Source: ZC4RG29 sp035304385
GTDB taxonomy: Bacteria; Bacteroidota; Bacteroidia; Cytophagales; Cyclobacteriaceae
Length of the DNA: 64,000 nt
NCBI GenBank assembly: GCA_035304385.1
Contig: DATGQD010000057.1
Span: 56,849-120,848, forward strand
Reading direction: 5' to 3'
Part shown: positions 1 to 8,022 of the stretch, piece after piece
Numbering within the stretch: position 1 is the stretch's first letter
Layout of the letters: every line of letters begins with the position of its first letter
Notes under the pieces: model-generated
Database searches by the model: none
The model's input: the letters and a program-made list of their open reading frames with translations, nothing else
Told to the model about the DNA's origin: nothing
Made by a program: the position numbers and the translations under genes

Positions 1-19
1 AGAAAGCGCCTTAATGCGG

Positions 20-460
20 TTAGCTAACCTTGATGGTCGATTTCAGGGCTTTCTTCTCATCTTTCGGAATCCGGATCTCCAGGATCCCGTTGTTGTACTT
101 TGCGTTGATCTTCGCACTGTCTACGTCTTCAGGCAGCGTGAACGAACGAGCGAACTTGCCGTATTGCGTTTCTACGGACCGCACGCCATTGTCGCGATTT
201 TCACGCTTCATCTTGCGCTCGCCGCTTATGGTCAGAACATTGTCCTCAAGGTCTACCTTGAAGTCTTCCTTGTTCATGCCCGGCACGGCTACCTGCACAT
301 CGTAACCCTTTTCGTCTTCAAGAACGTCTACGCTCGGCACGAACGACGGGGTCGAACCACCATAGCGCACGACAGAATCATTGAAGAACCGGTCAATCAA
401 CGAACTGAATGACGTCGGTGCAAAGTCATTCCAAATCGGATTATATCGAATGAGGCTCAT
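20..460 (-). CDS. Small heat-shock protein, Hsp20/alpha-crystallin family
   Basis: The 146-residue product is a cytosolic ATP-independent holdase chaperone that binds unfolding proteins under heat or oxidative stress. The alpha-crystallin domain covers about residues 40-146: it has the VAVPGMNKEDFKVDLED strand region, an ISGERK segment, and the family-typical NGILEIRIPK near the C-terminus. The short N-terminal arm with FFNDSV fits bacterial class A Hsp20 proteins. Length is normal for the family. It stands alone; the nearest gene lies more than 450 bp away and points the other way. No operator was recognised upstream. Confidence 0.95.
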   Translation of the reverse strand: MSLIRYNPIWNDFAPTSFSSLIDRFFNDSVVRYGGSTPSFVPSVDVLEDEKGYDVQVAVPGMNKEDFKVDLEDNVLTISGERKMKRENRDNGVRSVETQYGKFARSFTLPEDVDSAKINAKYNNGILEIRIPKDEKKALKSTIKVS

Positions 461-936
461 AACGTTTTGTTTTTAGGTTTTACATCGAACTTCCACCCTA
501 TTCATTATGAAAAAGTATGCCGCACCCATTTTCACGCCGTTTTGACATGTTTTTAAGGGGAAATATCAGTGTATACGCCACTTTGTCATAGTGAATGGAT
601 GTCGTTCAGAAGCCAGGCTTTGTGCGGTTCGTACCTACAGGGCGACCGTAAGGATGTTGGTGTTCTGGCAGGTGTACCAACCCTATCAGGGGTCACGGCA
701 TTGCAACTTACGCGCTGGCCCATTGCCCTACCGTTGCCTTCTACAGGAAAGCATGGAAACTTTTCCCCATGCAAATCACAACACGAGTGAACCAGGGTTG
801 GAAATTATTTGAGTAACTTCCAACACGGAGAAACAGACATTCTTCATATAACGGCGCATAGCGTGATCGTTACAGTTTCTTCAGTATGGAATTATCCGGT
901 GATCATGTAAGACCTTCACACAAACTATCAACAATT
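461..936. other. Intergenic region, no gene recognised
   Basis: This divergent spacer separates the Hsp20 gene and the DUF3078 gene. Short open frames occur on both strands between 569 and 812, but they overlap each other, have no recognisable composition or family features, and are probably chance. It presumably holds the promoters of both flanking genes; no convincing TAnnTTTG box with a matching TTG was found. Confidence 0.5.
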
Positions 937-1830
937 ATGAGGACTACGATATTACTTCTTTCGCTGCTGTTCGTAGTACCGGCAGCGTTCGGACAGATTA
1001 TCAGACCTGACACCACGTCGAACTGGCGTAAACATCTTTCGATCGGTGTCAACTTTAACCAGGCTGCCTTCTCCTCCAACTGGAAAGCCGGAGGTATCAA
1101 TTCGGTGGGTCTGAATGCGCTCTTCATCTACCGAGCCAATTACAAGAAGGACCGCCACTCGTGGGATAACCTCATCGACCTTGCGTACGGGTTCGTCAAC
1201 AATGAAGGGCAGGGAAACCGGAAAACGTTAGACCGCATTTTTCTGGATACAAAATATGGATATCAAATCAACACGAATTGGGATGCCTTTGCCTCGCTAT
1301 CCTTTCAAAGCCAGTTCGCCAAGGGATATCAATATCCCGACGACAATACCGCGGAGTTGATCTCCGATATATTCGCACCTGCGTTTATCACACTCGCGCT
1401 CGGGTTCGAGTATCACCCGGTCGACTATTTCAAAGTCCGGCTATCACCCTTCGCTCCGCGCCTTACCATTGTAAACGATCCTGAACGATTTGTTACCACG
1501 GTGGGACCTGAACCCTACGGCGTCACACCGCCCGACAACACGCGCTTCGAATGGTTCGCCCTGCAGGTCATGGCCGAGTTCGATAAAGACATCGCCACCA
1601 ACCTCAACCTGAAGTGGCGTTACGTATTGTTTGCGAACTATGAAACACTGGACCTGGAAACTATCGACCACCGCCTCGATGTGACGCTGACAGCACGGGT
1701 CAACAATTTCATAACCACGAGCCTGGGCGGAACGCTGCTGTACGACTTCGACCAGGATTCAGGGCTCCAGGTGAGTCAGGCGTTTGCGCTCGGCTTTGCG
1801 TATACGTTCCAGAATTATGAGCCGGAGTAA
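937..1830 (+). CDS. DUF3078 domain outer-membrane protein
   Basis: The product is about 297 residues from the ATG at 937. That start is chosen because it gives a clean signal peptide (MRTTILLLSLLFVVPAAFG, cleavage before Q); the longer frame from 886 adds 17 hydrophilic residues in front of it. The mature part begins with the DUF3078 signature region (W-R-K ... G-V-N-F-N-Q-A-A-F-S-S-N-W-K-A-G-G). It then alternates short amphipathic strands and ends in an aromatic-rich strand (FALGFAYTFQNY), as in outer-membrane beta-barrels. The family is common in Bacteroidota and has no assigned function. It converges on gap with one base between the genes. Confidence 0.85.
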   Translation: MRTTILLLSLLFVVPAAFGQIIRPDTTSNWRKHLSIGVNFNQAAFSSNWKAGGINSVGLNALFIYRANYKKDRHSWDNLIDLAYGFVNNEGQGNRKTLDRIFLDTKYGYQINTNWDAFASLSFQSQFAKGYQYPDDNTAELISDIFAPAFITLALGFEYHPVDYFKVRLSPFAPRLTIVNDPERFVTTVGPEPYGVTPPDNTRFEWFALQVMAEFDKDIATNLNLKWRYVLFANYETLDLETIDHRLDVTLTARVNNFITTSLGGTLLYDFDQDSGLQVSQAFALGFAYTFQNYEPE

Positions 1831-1831
1831 T

Positions 1832-2821
1832 TTATAGCGATAGAACCTCCCGGACCATCTGGTTGGTGAAGCCCCATTCATTGTCGTACCACACCAACAC
1901 CTTGACGAGGTCGCCGTCGACGACACGCGTCATGCCGGTATCCACAATGCTCGCATAGGAGCTTTGGATGATGTCGGATGATACCAGGGGTTCATCGGAA
2001 ACGAGTAGGACCTTGCTATACCGGGGTGTCTGAGACTCCTCCAGCAGGATAGCGTTAACCTCCTCGGGAGTTGTCTTCTTCGCCGTAACGAGTGTAATAT
2101 CAGAAAGGGATCCTACCGGTACCGGAGTACGAATGGAAATTCCGTCGAACTTGCCTTCCAGCTGAGGTAGGGCTTTGCCGGTGGCTACCGCCGCCCCTGT
2201 GGAAGTGGGTATGAGATTTACCGCGCCGCCCCGGCCCATGCGTGGCGACCTCTTTGAAGGAGAATCTACCAGGGTTTGAGAAGAGGTATAGGCATGCACG
2301 GTACTGAGAATTGCCTTCTGAACGCCGAGTCGTCGGTCAAGGATCTCCATGACGGGCGCTACGTTGTTCGTTGTACAGCTTGCACAAGAAAAAATAGAAA
2401 CGTTGCCGTCTTTTTGATTGACGCCATGCACTACGGTAGGTGTATCCTTGCTCTTGGTGGGCGCTGAGATCACTACCGTTTTCGCGCCGGCATGAATGTG
2501 CTTTTCAGCGTCCTCACGTTTGGTGAACAAGCCCGTGCTTTCAATGACAACCTCCACGTTGAGTTTCTTCCACGGCAACGAAGCGGGGTCGCGTTCGCTC
2601 ACGTACTGAATTCGCTTATCGCCCACGACCAGATACTCACCGTCGGCCTTTACGTCGTGCTTAAACCTTCCGTATACGCTGTCGTACTTCAACAGGTATA
2701 CAGCGTTTTCAATAGGCATAATGTCGTTAATGGCGACTACCTCGAGTGAGGATTCATCCGCCATTACCTTGAGTGCCGCTCTTCCGATCCGGCCGAATCC
2801 ATTGATGGCAATTCGTTTCAT
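1832..2821 (-). CDS. gap: Type I glyceraldehyde-3-phosphate dehydrogenase
   Basis: The 329-residue enzyme oxidises glyceraldehyde-3-phosphate to 1,3-bisphosphoglycerate with NAD in glycolysis. An N-terminal Rossmann motif INGFGRIGR (residues 6-14) is followed by Asp33, typical of NAD specificity. The catalytic cysteine is Cys149 and its partner His176 lies in TVHAYT. The active-site segment reads SCASCTTNNVAP instead of the usual SNASCTTNCLAP, so Asn and Cys have exchanged places on either side of the nucleophile. I recall this variant from a second type I subgroup in Bacteroidota. The protein should be catalytically competent because Cys149 and His176 are present. It is monocistronic. Confidence 0.95.
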   Translation of the reverse strand: MKRIAINGFGRIGRAALKVMADESSLEVVAINDIMPIENAVYLLKYDSVYGRFKHDVKADGEYLVVGDKRIQYVSERDPASLPWKKLNVEVVIESTGLFTKREDAEKHIHAGAKTVVISAPTKSKDTPTVVHGVNQKDGNVSIFSCASCTTNNVAPVMEILDRRLGVQKAILSTVHAYTSSQTLVDSPSKRSPRMGRGGAVNLIPTSTGAAVATGKALPQLEGKFDGISIRTPVPVGSLSDITLVTAKKTTPEEVNAILLEESQTPRYSKVLLVSDEPLVSSDIIQSSYASIVDTGMTRVVDGDLVKVLVWYDNEWGFTNQMVREVLSL

Positions 2822-2889
2822 AAAGGATTAAATGGAGTTAGTTTCAATGATACTATAACCGGCAACGAGCGGAAACCGTTCGAGGACAA

Positions 2890-3312
2890 TCAATAATATT
2901 GGCTCGTCCAATACATTATTACGTAAAAGACGGCCCAACCGGCGAAAAGAATGACCATAGCCCAGATCCATGAAGGTATAGCCTTGGGCGTTTCGGAGCC
3001 TGAAACAATAAAGAAGTCCTTGCGTTCACTGCCATAAGAATTGATAAGTACGGGCACCTTGTCCTCAACCACATCGCCCTCTGCAAGACCGACCACGGTT
3101 ATGGCGGGACCGTTACGGACCTGAAACTTGATTTCCTTTACACCTTCCCGGCCATCGGTAGAGCGGGCGACAATTCTAAGCCGGTGCTGGCCGTCGGTCA
3201 GTCGGGAGGTATCAAGGACAAACCGCACCGGTGCCCTGAATTCAGCGAATGGCTTCGGGTCGTCGTCGAGGAAGACCCGCACGAGATTCTTTTCAGACCT
3301 TTCTTCTGTCAT
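2890..3312 (-). CDS. Small membrane-anchored Ig-like protein of the oxidase operon
   Basis: This 140-residue protein is the last gene of the RIC-oxidase operon; its ATG overlaps the preceding stop by 4 bp. Residues about 12-95 look like a beta-sandwich (VRFVLDTSRLTDGQHRLRIVARSTDG resembles Ig-like FN3 or Big repeats, given here in parts only). One C-terminal membrane helix follows (IPSWIWAMVILFAGWAVFY, about 111-130), leaving a short aromatic tail (MYWTSQYY). There are no cysteines and no heme motif. I do not recognise the family. Position and size suggest an accessory subunit or assembly factor, loosely like FixH or CcoQ, but there is no sequence evidence for either. Confidence 0.7.
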   Translation of the reverse strand: MTEERSEKNLVRVFLDDDPKPFAEFRAPVRFVLDTSRLTDGQHRLRIVARSTDGREGVKEIKFQVRNGPAITVVGLAEGDVVEDKVPVLINSYGSERKDFFIVSGSETPKAIPSWIWAMVILFAGWAVFYVIMYWTSQYY

Positions 3313-3599
3313 GACTCACCCTTAAGGATTAGGTTCTTGATATGTTTAGGATCTCGCTCACCCGGACGCGCCAGGTACCAGATGCTCAGGATCAGCACGG
3401 CCAGGACGATCAGCAGTGAACCGCTAATGATGAAAAAGTCCAGCATGCCGGAAGGACCCGCACCGTGTGTGATATCCCGCAGGGGGGCCGGCTGTTGGCT
3501 CTTGCAAACAGTGCATGCCATAACCGGAACGAGACCCGGCATCGCTATCGTTGCGAGCATGAGGATAATTTTTTTCATGTTGATAAACTTCATGATCAT
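3309..3599 (-). CDS. Small CxxC membrane protein of the oxidase operon
   Basis: The 96-residue product starts at 3599 if the ATGA overlap seen at every other junction of this operon is kept; an internal ATG at 3578 (MKKIILML) would also give a signal-like start. It has an N-terminal hydrophobic segment (about 8-28), then Cys-Thr-Val-Cys (CTVCKSQQP) just outside the membrane, then a second helix (about 52-76, FFIISGSLLIVLAVLILSIW) and a basic cytoplasmic tail. The lone CxxC outside the membrane could bind a metal or act as a thiol pair. No CxxCH is present, so it is not a cytochrome c. Family not recognised. Confidence 0.7.
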   Translation of the reverse strand: MIMKFINMKKIILMLATIAMPGLVPVMACTVCKSQQPAPLRDITHGAGPSGMLDFFIISGSLLIVLAVLILSIWYLARPGERDPKHIKNLILKGES

Positions 3600-4609
3600 G
3601 GCAGGTTGGTGGCGTCTCTCAGCTTCTTGACATCATCGGAACTCACGGTCGACGCGTGGTTGCCCCAATGGCTTCGCTCAAAGTTTACGATGGCGGCGAT
3701 CTCCTCGTCGGTAAGCACGTTGGCAAACGGTTGCATCGTTGCATATTCTGCGCGCGCATCATAGCCTTCCAGGATGATTCGAATCATTATCTCCGGATCC
3801 TCGTCCGTTACGATGGGACTACCGGCAAGCGGCGGAAACGCACCGGGCAGTCCTTTTCCGTCTGGCTGATGGCATACAGCACAGTTGGCCTGGAATAATG
3901 CAGCACCATCGGGCAAGGCGACCTCACCGGAGGGTGCCGCGGCAGCGGTTTCCGTTTCCGCTTTTTTGCGTTTTCTGCGCGACGGGATAAAATCCCGTTC
4001 GATGTTGGGGAGCTCGACCTGTTTCAATGACAGGAGATACGCTACCAGGTCTTTTGCGTCATCACTGGCGACGACAACCTTGCCGGCTGGGTTGAGGGCA
4101 GGCGGCAGGTTGAGGGCAATGTCGTTCTTGTCCGCGCTGGCCTTCGTTTCGAATAACCATGTGTACGAAGGCATAATGGACTCCGGCACCACGATTCGCG
4201 GATTGTAAAGGTGCATGTAATGCCAGGTGTCGCTTGGCAGCCGTTGTCCGACAGAGGTCAGGTCGGGGCCAGTGCGCTCGCTGCCGAGGACGGAAGGACT
4301 TTGCCGCCATACGTCCAGGCGGGCTTTGCTGTAGTAGTAATCAGCGGGAATGGACGGGCGGCCGCCCCATACGTTATCCATTTCGATGTTCCTTACCTGT
4401 TGCGTATGACAGGCCACACATCCTTCCCGTATGTATATGCGAAGTCCCCGTTGAGCCGCCTCTGACAAGGGGCTGCTTCCGGGGAGCGGCGCGTTATCTT
4501 TCTGCATGGTGGTAGCAGGAAAAACGGCAACCAGCATGCTCAGCAGGGCGAACACGCCGAACGACAGTCCGGCTAAAACACGGTGATCTTTTCCAGGATT
4601 CAGCATCAT
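3596..4609 (-). CDS. ccoO: CcoO-type cytochrome c fused to a second cytochrome c domain (oxidase subunit II)
   Basis: This 337-residue membrane-anchored diheme cytochrome should pass electrons to the neighbouring heme-copper subunit. A signal anchor occupies about residues 12-32. Domain 1 (about 50-200) is FixO/CcoO-like: heme motif CVACH at 64-68, then QQVRNIEMDNVWGGRPS and the axial-Met segment SIMPSYTW (Met146). After a Lys/Glu/Ala linker (about 205-230), domain 2 is a class I cytochrome c with CAVCH at 243-247 and a likely axial Met292 (TMQPF). A classical cbb3 enzyme has a separate diheme CcoP; here one extra heme domain is fused to CcoO and no CcoP gene is present. It overlaps both neighbours by 4 bp. 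Confidence 0.9.
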   Translation of the reverse strand: MMLNPGKDHRVLAGLSFGVFALLSMLVAVFPATTMQKDNAPLPGSSPLSEAAQRGLRIYIREGCVACHTQQVRNIEMDNVWGGRPSIPADYYYSKARLDVWRQSPSVLGSERTGPDLTSVGQRLPSDTWHYMHLYNPRIVVPESIMPSYTWLFETKASADKNDIALNLPPALNPAGKVVVASDDAKDLVAYLLSLKQVELPNIERDFIPSRRKRKKAETETAAAAPSGEVALPDGAALFQANCAVCHQPDGKGLPGAFPPLAGSPIVTDEDPEIMIRIILEGYDARAEYATMQPFANVLTDEEIAAIVNFERSHWGNHASTVSSDDVKKLRDATNLP

Positions 4610-6402
4610 GCAGTGGATTTAGCGATACCCCGCGTGCGCGCCGACAGGAACGGACGGCACATGGTATATACATTTATTGCAAACAGTACGTGCGACAAGA
4701 ACATGAGCGAACCTCCTACCGCACGCCATACCCAATAGGGCATCATCAGTACAACAGACTCAATGAACGGGCGGTGGTCCATCCAGGACAGTCCCTTCAT
4801 TGTTCCACCGATCATCATCGAAAACATATAAGCCATGAGCCCGAGCAGCGCGAACCAGAAATGGATGCCGACCAGAACAGGCCTGGGCTTTTTACCCGAA
4901 AGCTGAGGAAGAATAAAGTATAGACAGCCCCACAGGAAGAAGGTAATGATCCCATACATAGTCATGTGGGAGTGGGCGACATTAAAGTCGGTGAAGTGCC
5001 AGGCGTAGTTTGTAAAGCGGAACGCCTGAAAGCTTCCCTGGGAAGAACCGACGAAGTAAAAGATGACACCCACAAGCAGGAAGGGGATTACATAACTGAC
5101 GCGTATGCTGTCCCAGCTGCCGCGCATGGTCATAAGGAAGTTGGTGGTGCCGGCGATGACGGGAATGAACATGCCCATGCTGAACACGATCGCCACGGTT
5201 TGGAGCCACCACGGGAGCGGACTGAAAATAAAGTGGTGCGTACCGATCATCGTATAAAAGAGCATCTGTGTCCAGAAGGCAAGGATGCCCAGCGCATACG
5301 AATAGATGGGTTTGTTTAACGCCCTTGGGAGGTAGTAGTACACCAGACCGAGCGTGAACGTCATGAACCACATGCCTACACCCTGGTGCATATAGTATCC
5401 CTGAATGACCGTCTCACCCAGCCCTTCCTGATAGAAGGGTAAGTAGCCGATGATTACCAGTACGAGTGTCCATATCAATCCCGCGAGAATATACCAGTTG
5501 GATATGTAAATATCCTTCGGCTTTCTGCGGGCCACCGTCTTGTAGAAATTGAGAAGCGTAATAAACAGGCCTGCCGCAAAGAGTGCAGCCACCGGCCAGA
5601 TGTATTCGCGATATTCACCGCCGCCGTTGTTAATTCCGTTCATGAGGCAGAGTGATCCGATGAGCACGGAAGCGTTTACCAGCCACCAGGCGGCCCATCC
5701 CCATCGGATACTATAGATGCGGGTATTGCTGGTGCGCGCGACGACGAAGTAACCGAGGCCAAGCATGGCCATGGACGCCCACCCCCAGAACACCATGTTC
5801 GTATGTACCGGCCGTAGCCTTCCGAAAGACAGCCAGGAGACACCGTCGATTTCGGGCCAGATGAATTTCATGCCGAGGTATTGTCCGACGCCGGTACCCA
5901 ATACCAGCCAGAGAGTGGCCGAGACGGCGAAGGCGGCCACGAGCCGGCTTAGCTCCGGGTCTGTTCCTTCGATAGTGCGCGGCTCCTTTTTCTCTGCGAC
6001 GACCGGAATGAATTCACCGATCGACACCTGCCGGACGATGCCTCGCGGATCGTCTGCGGATTGTTCACCCGACAACTCGTTGCCTGCAAGGCGGAACTCC
6101 AGTGCCTCGCGTCGCTTTTGGAGGAGTTCTGCGACATCCTCCCCTTCCAGATTCAGGATTTCTTCCTTCAACAGGTCGCGGTCTTTTTGGGTCTTTCTTA
6201 GCGACAGTACGGTCAGGAGCCGGTTCAGGCGTAGTATGATGAAGACGCATACCAGCATGAGCACGATTCCGGCCAGGACAAGGGTGCCGATAATCCCCGG
6301 CTGGCTGAAAACATTTCCGTCGTCGGCTCCGGTACAGCCGGTGACAAAGAGGCCCAACACGAGCGTTAGGGAATATTCAAGAGTTTTCTTGCGACAGTTC
6401 AT
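4606..6402 (-). CDS. ccoN: Atypical cbb3-like heme-copper oxidase catalytic subunit
   Basis: The product is 598 residues, longer than usual CcoN. Residues 1-23 look like a lipoprotein signal (LFVTGC). A membrane helix (about 37-58) and a charged coiled-coil-like stretch (about 65-110) precede the 12-helix catalytic core from about residue 150. Seen ligands: low-spin heme His200 (RPVHTN) and His479; high-spin heme His477 (NVAHSHM); CuB His339, His389 and His390. The cbb3-type cross-linking Tyr is present (Tyr383, FYTMIGTHH), which favours O2 reduction over NO reduction. The Glu of the conserved FEG motif of CcoN aligns with Gln455 (SSQGSFQAF). Operon mates are nitrosative-stress genes, so it may be an NO-tolerant oxidase. 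Confidence 0.88.
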   Translation of the reverse strand: MNCRKKTLEYSLTLVLGLFVTGCTGADDGNVFSQPGIIGTLVLAGIVLMLVCVFIILRLNRLLTVLSLRKTQKDRDLLKEEILNLEGEDVAELLQKRREALEFRLAGNELSGEQSADDPRGIVRQVSIGEFIPVVAEKKEPRTIEGTDPELSRLVAAFAVSATLWLVLGTGVGQYLGMKFIWPEIDGVSWLSFGRLRPVHTNMVFWGWASMAMLGLGYFVVARTSNTRIYSIRWGWAAWWLVNASVLIGSLCLMNGINNGGGEYREYIWPVAALFAAGLFITLLNFYKTVARRKPKDIYISNWYILAGLIWTLVLVIIGYLPFYQEGLGETVIQGYYMHQGVGMWFMTFTLGLVYYYLPRALNKPIYSYALGILAFWTQMLFYTMIGTHHFIFSPLPWWLQTVAIVFSMGMFIPVIAGTTNFLMTMRGSWDSIRVSYVIPFLLVGVIFYFVGSSQGSFQAFRFTNYAWHFTDFNVAHSHMTMYGIITFFLWGCLYFILPQLSGKKPRPVLVGIHFWFALLGLMAYMFSMMIGGTMKGLSWMDHRPFIESVVLMMPYWVWRAVGGSLMFLSHVLFAINVYTMCRPFLSARTRGIAKSTA

Positions 6403-6405
6403 AGA

Positions 6406-6840
6406 CTAGTTCTTGAGGAGAAACGTTTTGCCGCTCACAAGGCCGGCTGCCAGATCTTGTATGGTATTTCTTTTCAACATGCTGTGCGTCTCGTCGCGAA
6501 TGGACTTGTATTCATTGTGAATAGGACATGGTCGTTTCTCGGAACAGTTCTTTATGCCGAGACCGCAGTTCACGAAAAAACTATTGCCGTCTATCGCAAG
6601 CACGATGTCGAGCAGCGGTATTGGAGGGGCTGTTGGGTCGATATAAAATCCCCCGTTACGTCCCTTCACCGACGATACGATACCCCGCTTCGAGAGCTCC
6701 TGTAATATCTTGGCCACAAATGGTTCCGGCGTACCCGTGTGTTGCGCGATCTCTTTGATGCCTACCTTAGAGCCATCACGGGTTCGGGAAACAATAAACA
6801 TCATGGCACGAATCGAATACGTACAAGCTTTTGAAAACAT
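6406..6840 (-). CDS. Rrf2-family regulator, NsrR-like (oxidase operon copy)
   Basis: This 144-residue winged-helix repressor probably carries a [2Fe-2S] or [4Fe-4S] cluster. The N-terminal MFSKACTYSIRAM, the helix-turn-helix about residues 25-60 and the wing KGRNGGFYID are typical of Rrf2 proteins. Three cysteines at 92, 99 and 105 (CX6CX5C, ending CPIH) are placed like the cluster ligands of NsrR and IscR. It lies 3 bp upstream of the oxidase subunit I gene and 21 bp downstream of the DUF59 gene. It is a clear paralogue of the regulator at 21910, with cysteines at identical positions. NO sensing is inferred from family and neighbours. Confidence 0.9.
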   Translation of the reverse strand: MFSKACTYSIRAMMFIVSRTRDGSKVGIKEIAQHTGTPEPFVAKILQELSKRGIVSSVKGRNGGFYIDPTAPPIPLLDIVLAIDGNSFFVNCGLGIKNCSEKRPCPIHNEYKSIRDETHSMLKRNTIQDLAAGLVSGKTFLLKN

Positions 6841-6861
6841 AGGGTGGAGTTTTTGTCATTA

Positions 6862-7191
6862 CTATAACAAACCCAATTCAAGTCGCGCGGCCTCAGACAT
6901 CATCTCAGGGCTGTAGGGTGGATCAAATGTTACGCGTACGGTGGTGGATCGTACTTCGGGAATATCCTCGACCACGTGCTTCACCGCCCCGGCGATTTCG
7001 CTGCCGGAAGGACACCCCGGGTTGGTCAGTGTCATGGTGATGGCCACTTCGCAATTGCTGATGTCGACGCGATATATCAGACCAAGGTCATAGACGTTGA
7101 GCGGAATCTCCGGATCGTACACCAATTTGATCCGGTCAATGACTACCTCGGCAAGAGCGTCGTCGTCCGTCTCAATCCAGGCGTTCTTCAC
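6862..7191 (-). CDS. DUF59/MIP18-family Fe-S cluster assembly protein
   Basis: This 109-residue protein belongs to the SufT/PaaD/MIP18 group, which helps mature Fe-S proteins. It shows the family features YDPEIPLNVYDLGLIY (about 26-41) and MTLTNPGCP (about 53-61), whose cysteine is the conserved functional residue, followed by VRVTFDPPYSPEMMS. Its start overlaps the RIC stop by 4 bp. Placement between the cluster-repair gene and a probable Fe-S regulator suggests it restores clusters after NO or oxidant damage. Length is normal. Confidence 0.92.
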   Translation of the reverse strand: MKNAWIETDDDALAEVVIDRIKLVYDPEIPLNVYDLGLIYRVDISNCEVAITMTLTNPGCPSGSEIAGAVKHVVEDIPEVRSTTVRVTFDPPYSPEMMSEAARLELGLL

Positions 7192-7898
7192 GATCTTATT
7201 TCTTTTTCGAGTTCAAGAGCGGCCGGGAACAGGATGTTGTTTTCGAGATGTATGTGTACACGCAGGTCGTCATCCAATTCCTTCATCGCATCGTAAGTAG
7301 CCCGGAACGTGTTGCAGATGTCGTCCGGTAGTGTGTAACCATTGGTGATGGCCGCCAGTTGTTTGAGTCGTTCTCCGTCATCGTCATGGTCGTTCATCAT
7401 GGCAGCTATGGGACTTGCCACGCTACCGAACACCGGTGTGCCGGCCTGTTTCCCGGCGGCCACCATCTTGCGTATATAGGGGAACAGCATGAACTCTTCC
7501 TTTTTCATGTGAACGACGACGCTTCCGCGCAGGTCGCCAAAGATGTTTTGCAACTCCAGCAATTCAGGGTGTTCGTTTCCATGAAACCTGACGAGTCGGG
7601 AGAGGTTATCACTAATGATCTCCACGGCATCCTCCGTGTACCGGTGATGGACCTCTTCAATGTGTCGGGTAAGGGCATCAGGCGGCAGGGCGGAAAAATC
7701 CTCGAGCGACTCATGCCTTTTACGTGGGGGCAGTGCCTGGAGGTCGGCAAGTACCTGCTCTATTGAAACGTTCGCGTCGGCGCAGGCCTGTTCGAGCGAC
7801 TTTTGCCCCTCGCAGCAATAGTCGAGACCGTAGCGACTGAAGACTTTCGCCGCACGTGCATCCTGCGCTGCTGCGGCGCCTATTTTTTGGGATTCCAT
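7188..7898 (-). CDS. ric: Iron-sulfur cluster repair di-iron protein (RIC/ScdA/YtfE)
   Basis: This 236-residue cytosolic di-iron protein repairs Fe-S clusters damaged by NO or peroxide. An N-terminal ScdA_N domain (about 1-55) contains YGLDYCCEGQ with its paired cysteines. The hemerythrin-like part (about 80-235) carries the expected metal-binding His/Glu clusters: EEVHHRY, RFHGNEHPEL, HMKKEEFMLFP, NDHDDDGE and HIHLENNILFP. It is the first gene of the seven-gene leftward operon, and its 124-bp upstream region carries an imperfect AT-rich palindrome. Start is the only ATG that keeps the N-terminal domain whole. Confidence 0.93.
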   Translation of the reverse strand: MESQKIGAAAAQDARAAKVFSRYGLDYCCEGQKSLEQACADANVSIEQVLADLQALPPRKRHESLEDFSALPPDALTRHIEEVHHRYTEDAVEIISDNLSRLVRFHGNEHPELLELQNIFGDLRGSVVVHMKKEEFMLFPYIRKMVAAGKQAGTPVFGSVASPIAAMMNDHDDDGERLKQLAAITNGYTLPDDICNTFRATYDAMKELDDDLRVHIHLENNILFPAALELEKEIRS

Positions 7899-7955
7899 TT
7901 TCTAAGGTGTTAGCTGAAATCGAGGGCAATATAGAGCACGGATTTCCATAAAACA

Positions 7956-7973
7956 ATAATAAGACCTTTTTAT
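7956..7973. promoter_or_regulatory. Imperfect palindrome upstream of the RIC-oxidase operon
   Basis: An 18-bp sequence reads ATAAtAAG then AC then CTTtTTAT, giving two 8-base arms with one symmetric mismatch pair, 58 bp upstream of the RIC start. It is AT-rich like the palindrome upstream of the NorB-family gene and could be the operator for the NsrR-like regulator of this operon. The assignment is inference; no consensus was computed. Confidence 0.4.
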
Positions 7974-8022
7974 CTTTTTAAATGCCAAAATTGGCGATAC
8001 TAGCCTGAAAAACCCGATAAGT

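Noticed and set aside
569..812. Overlapping small frames on both strands
   Set aside because: Mutually overlapping, no family similarity, composition not coding-like.
5765..6409. 214-residue plus-strand frame opposite the oxidase subunit I gene
   Set aside because: Shadow of a conserved gene; no start context or family features.
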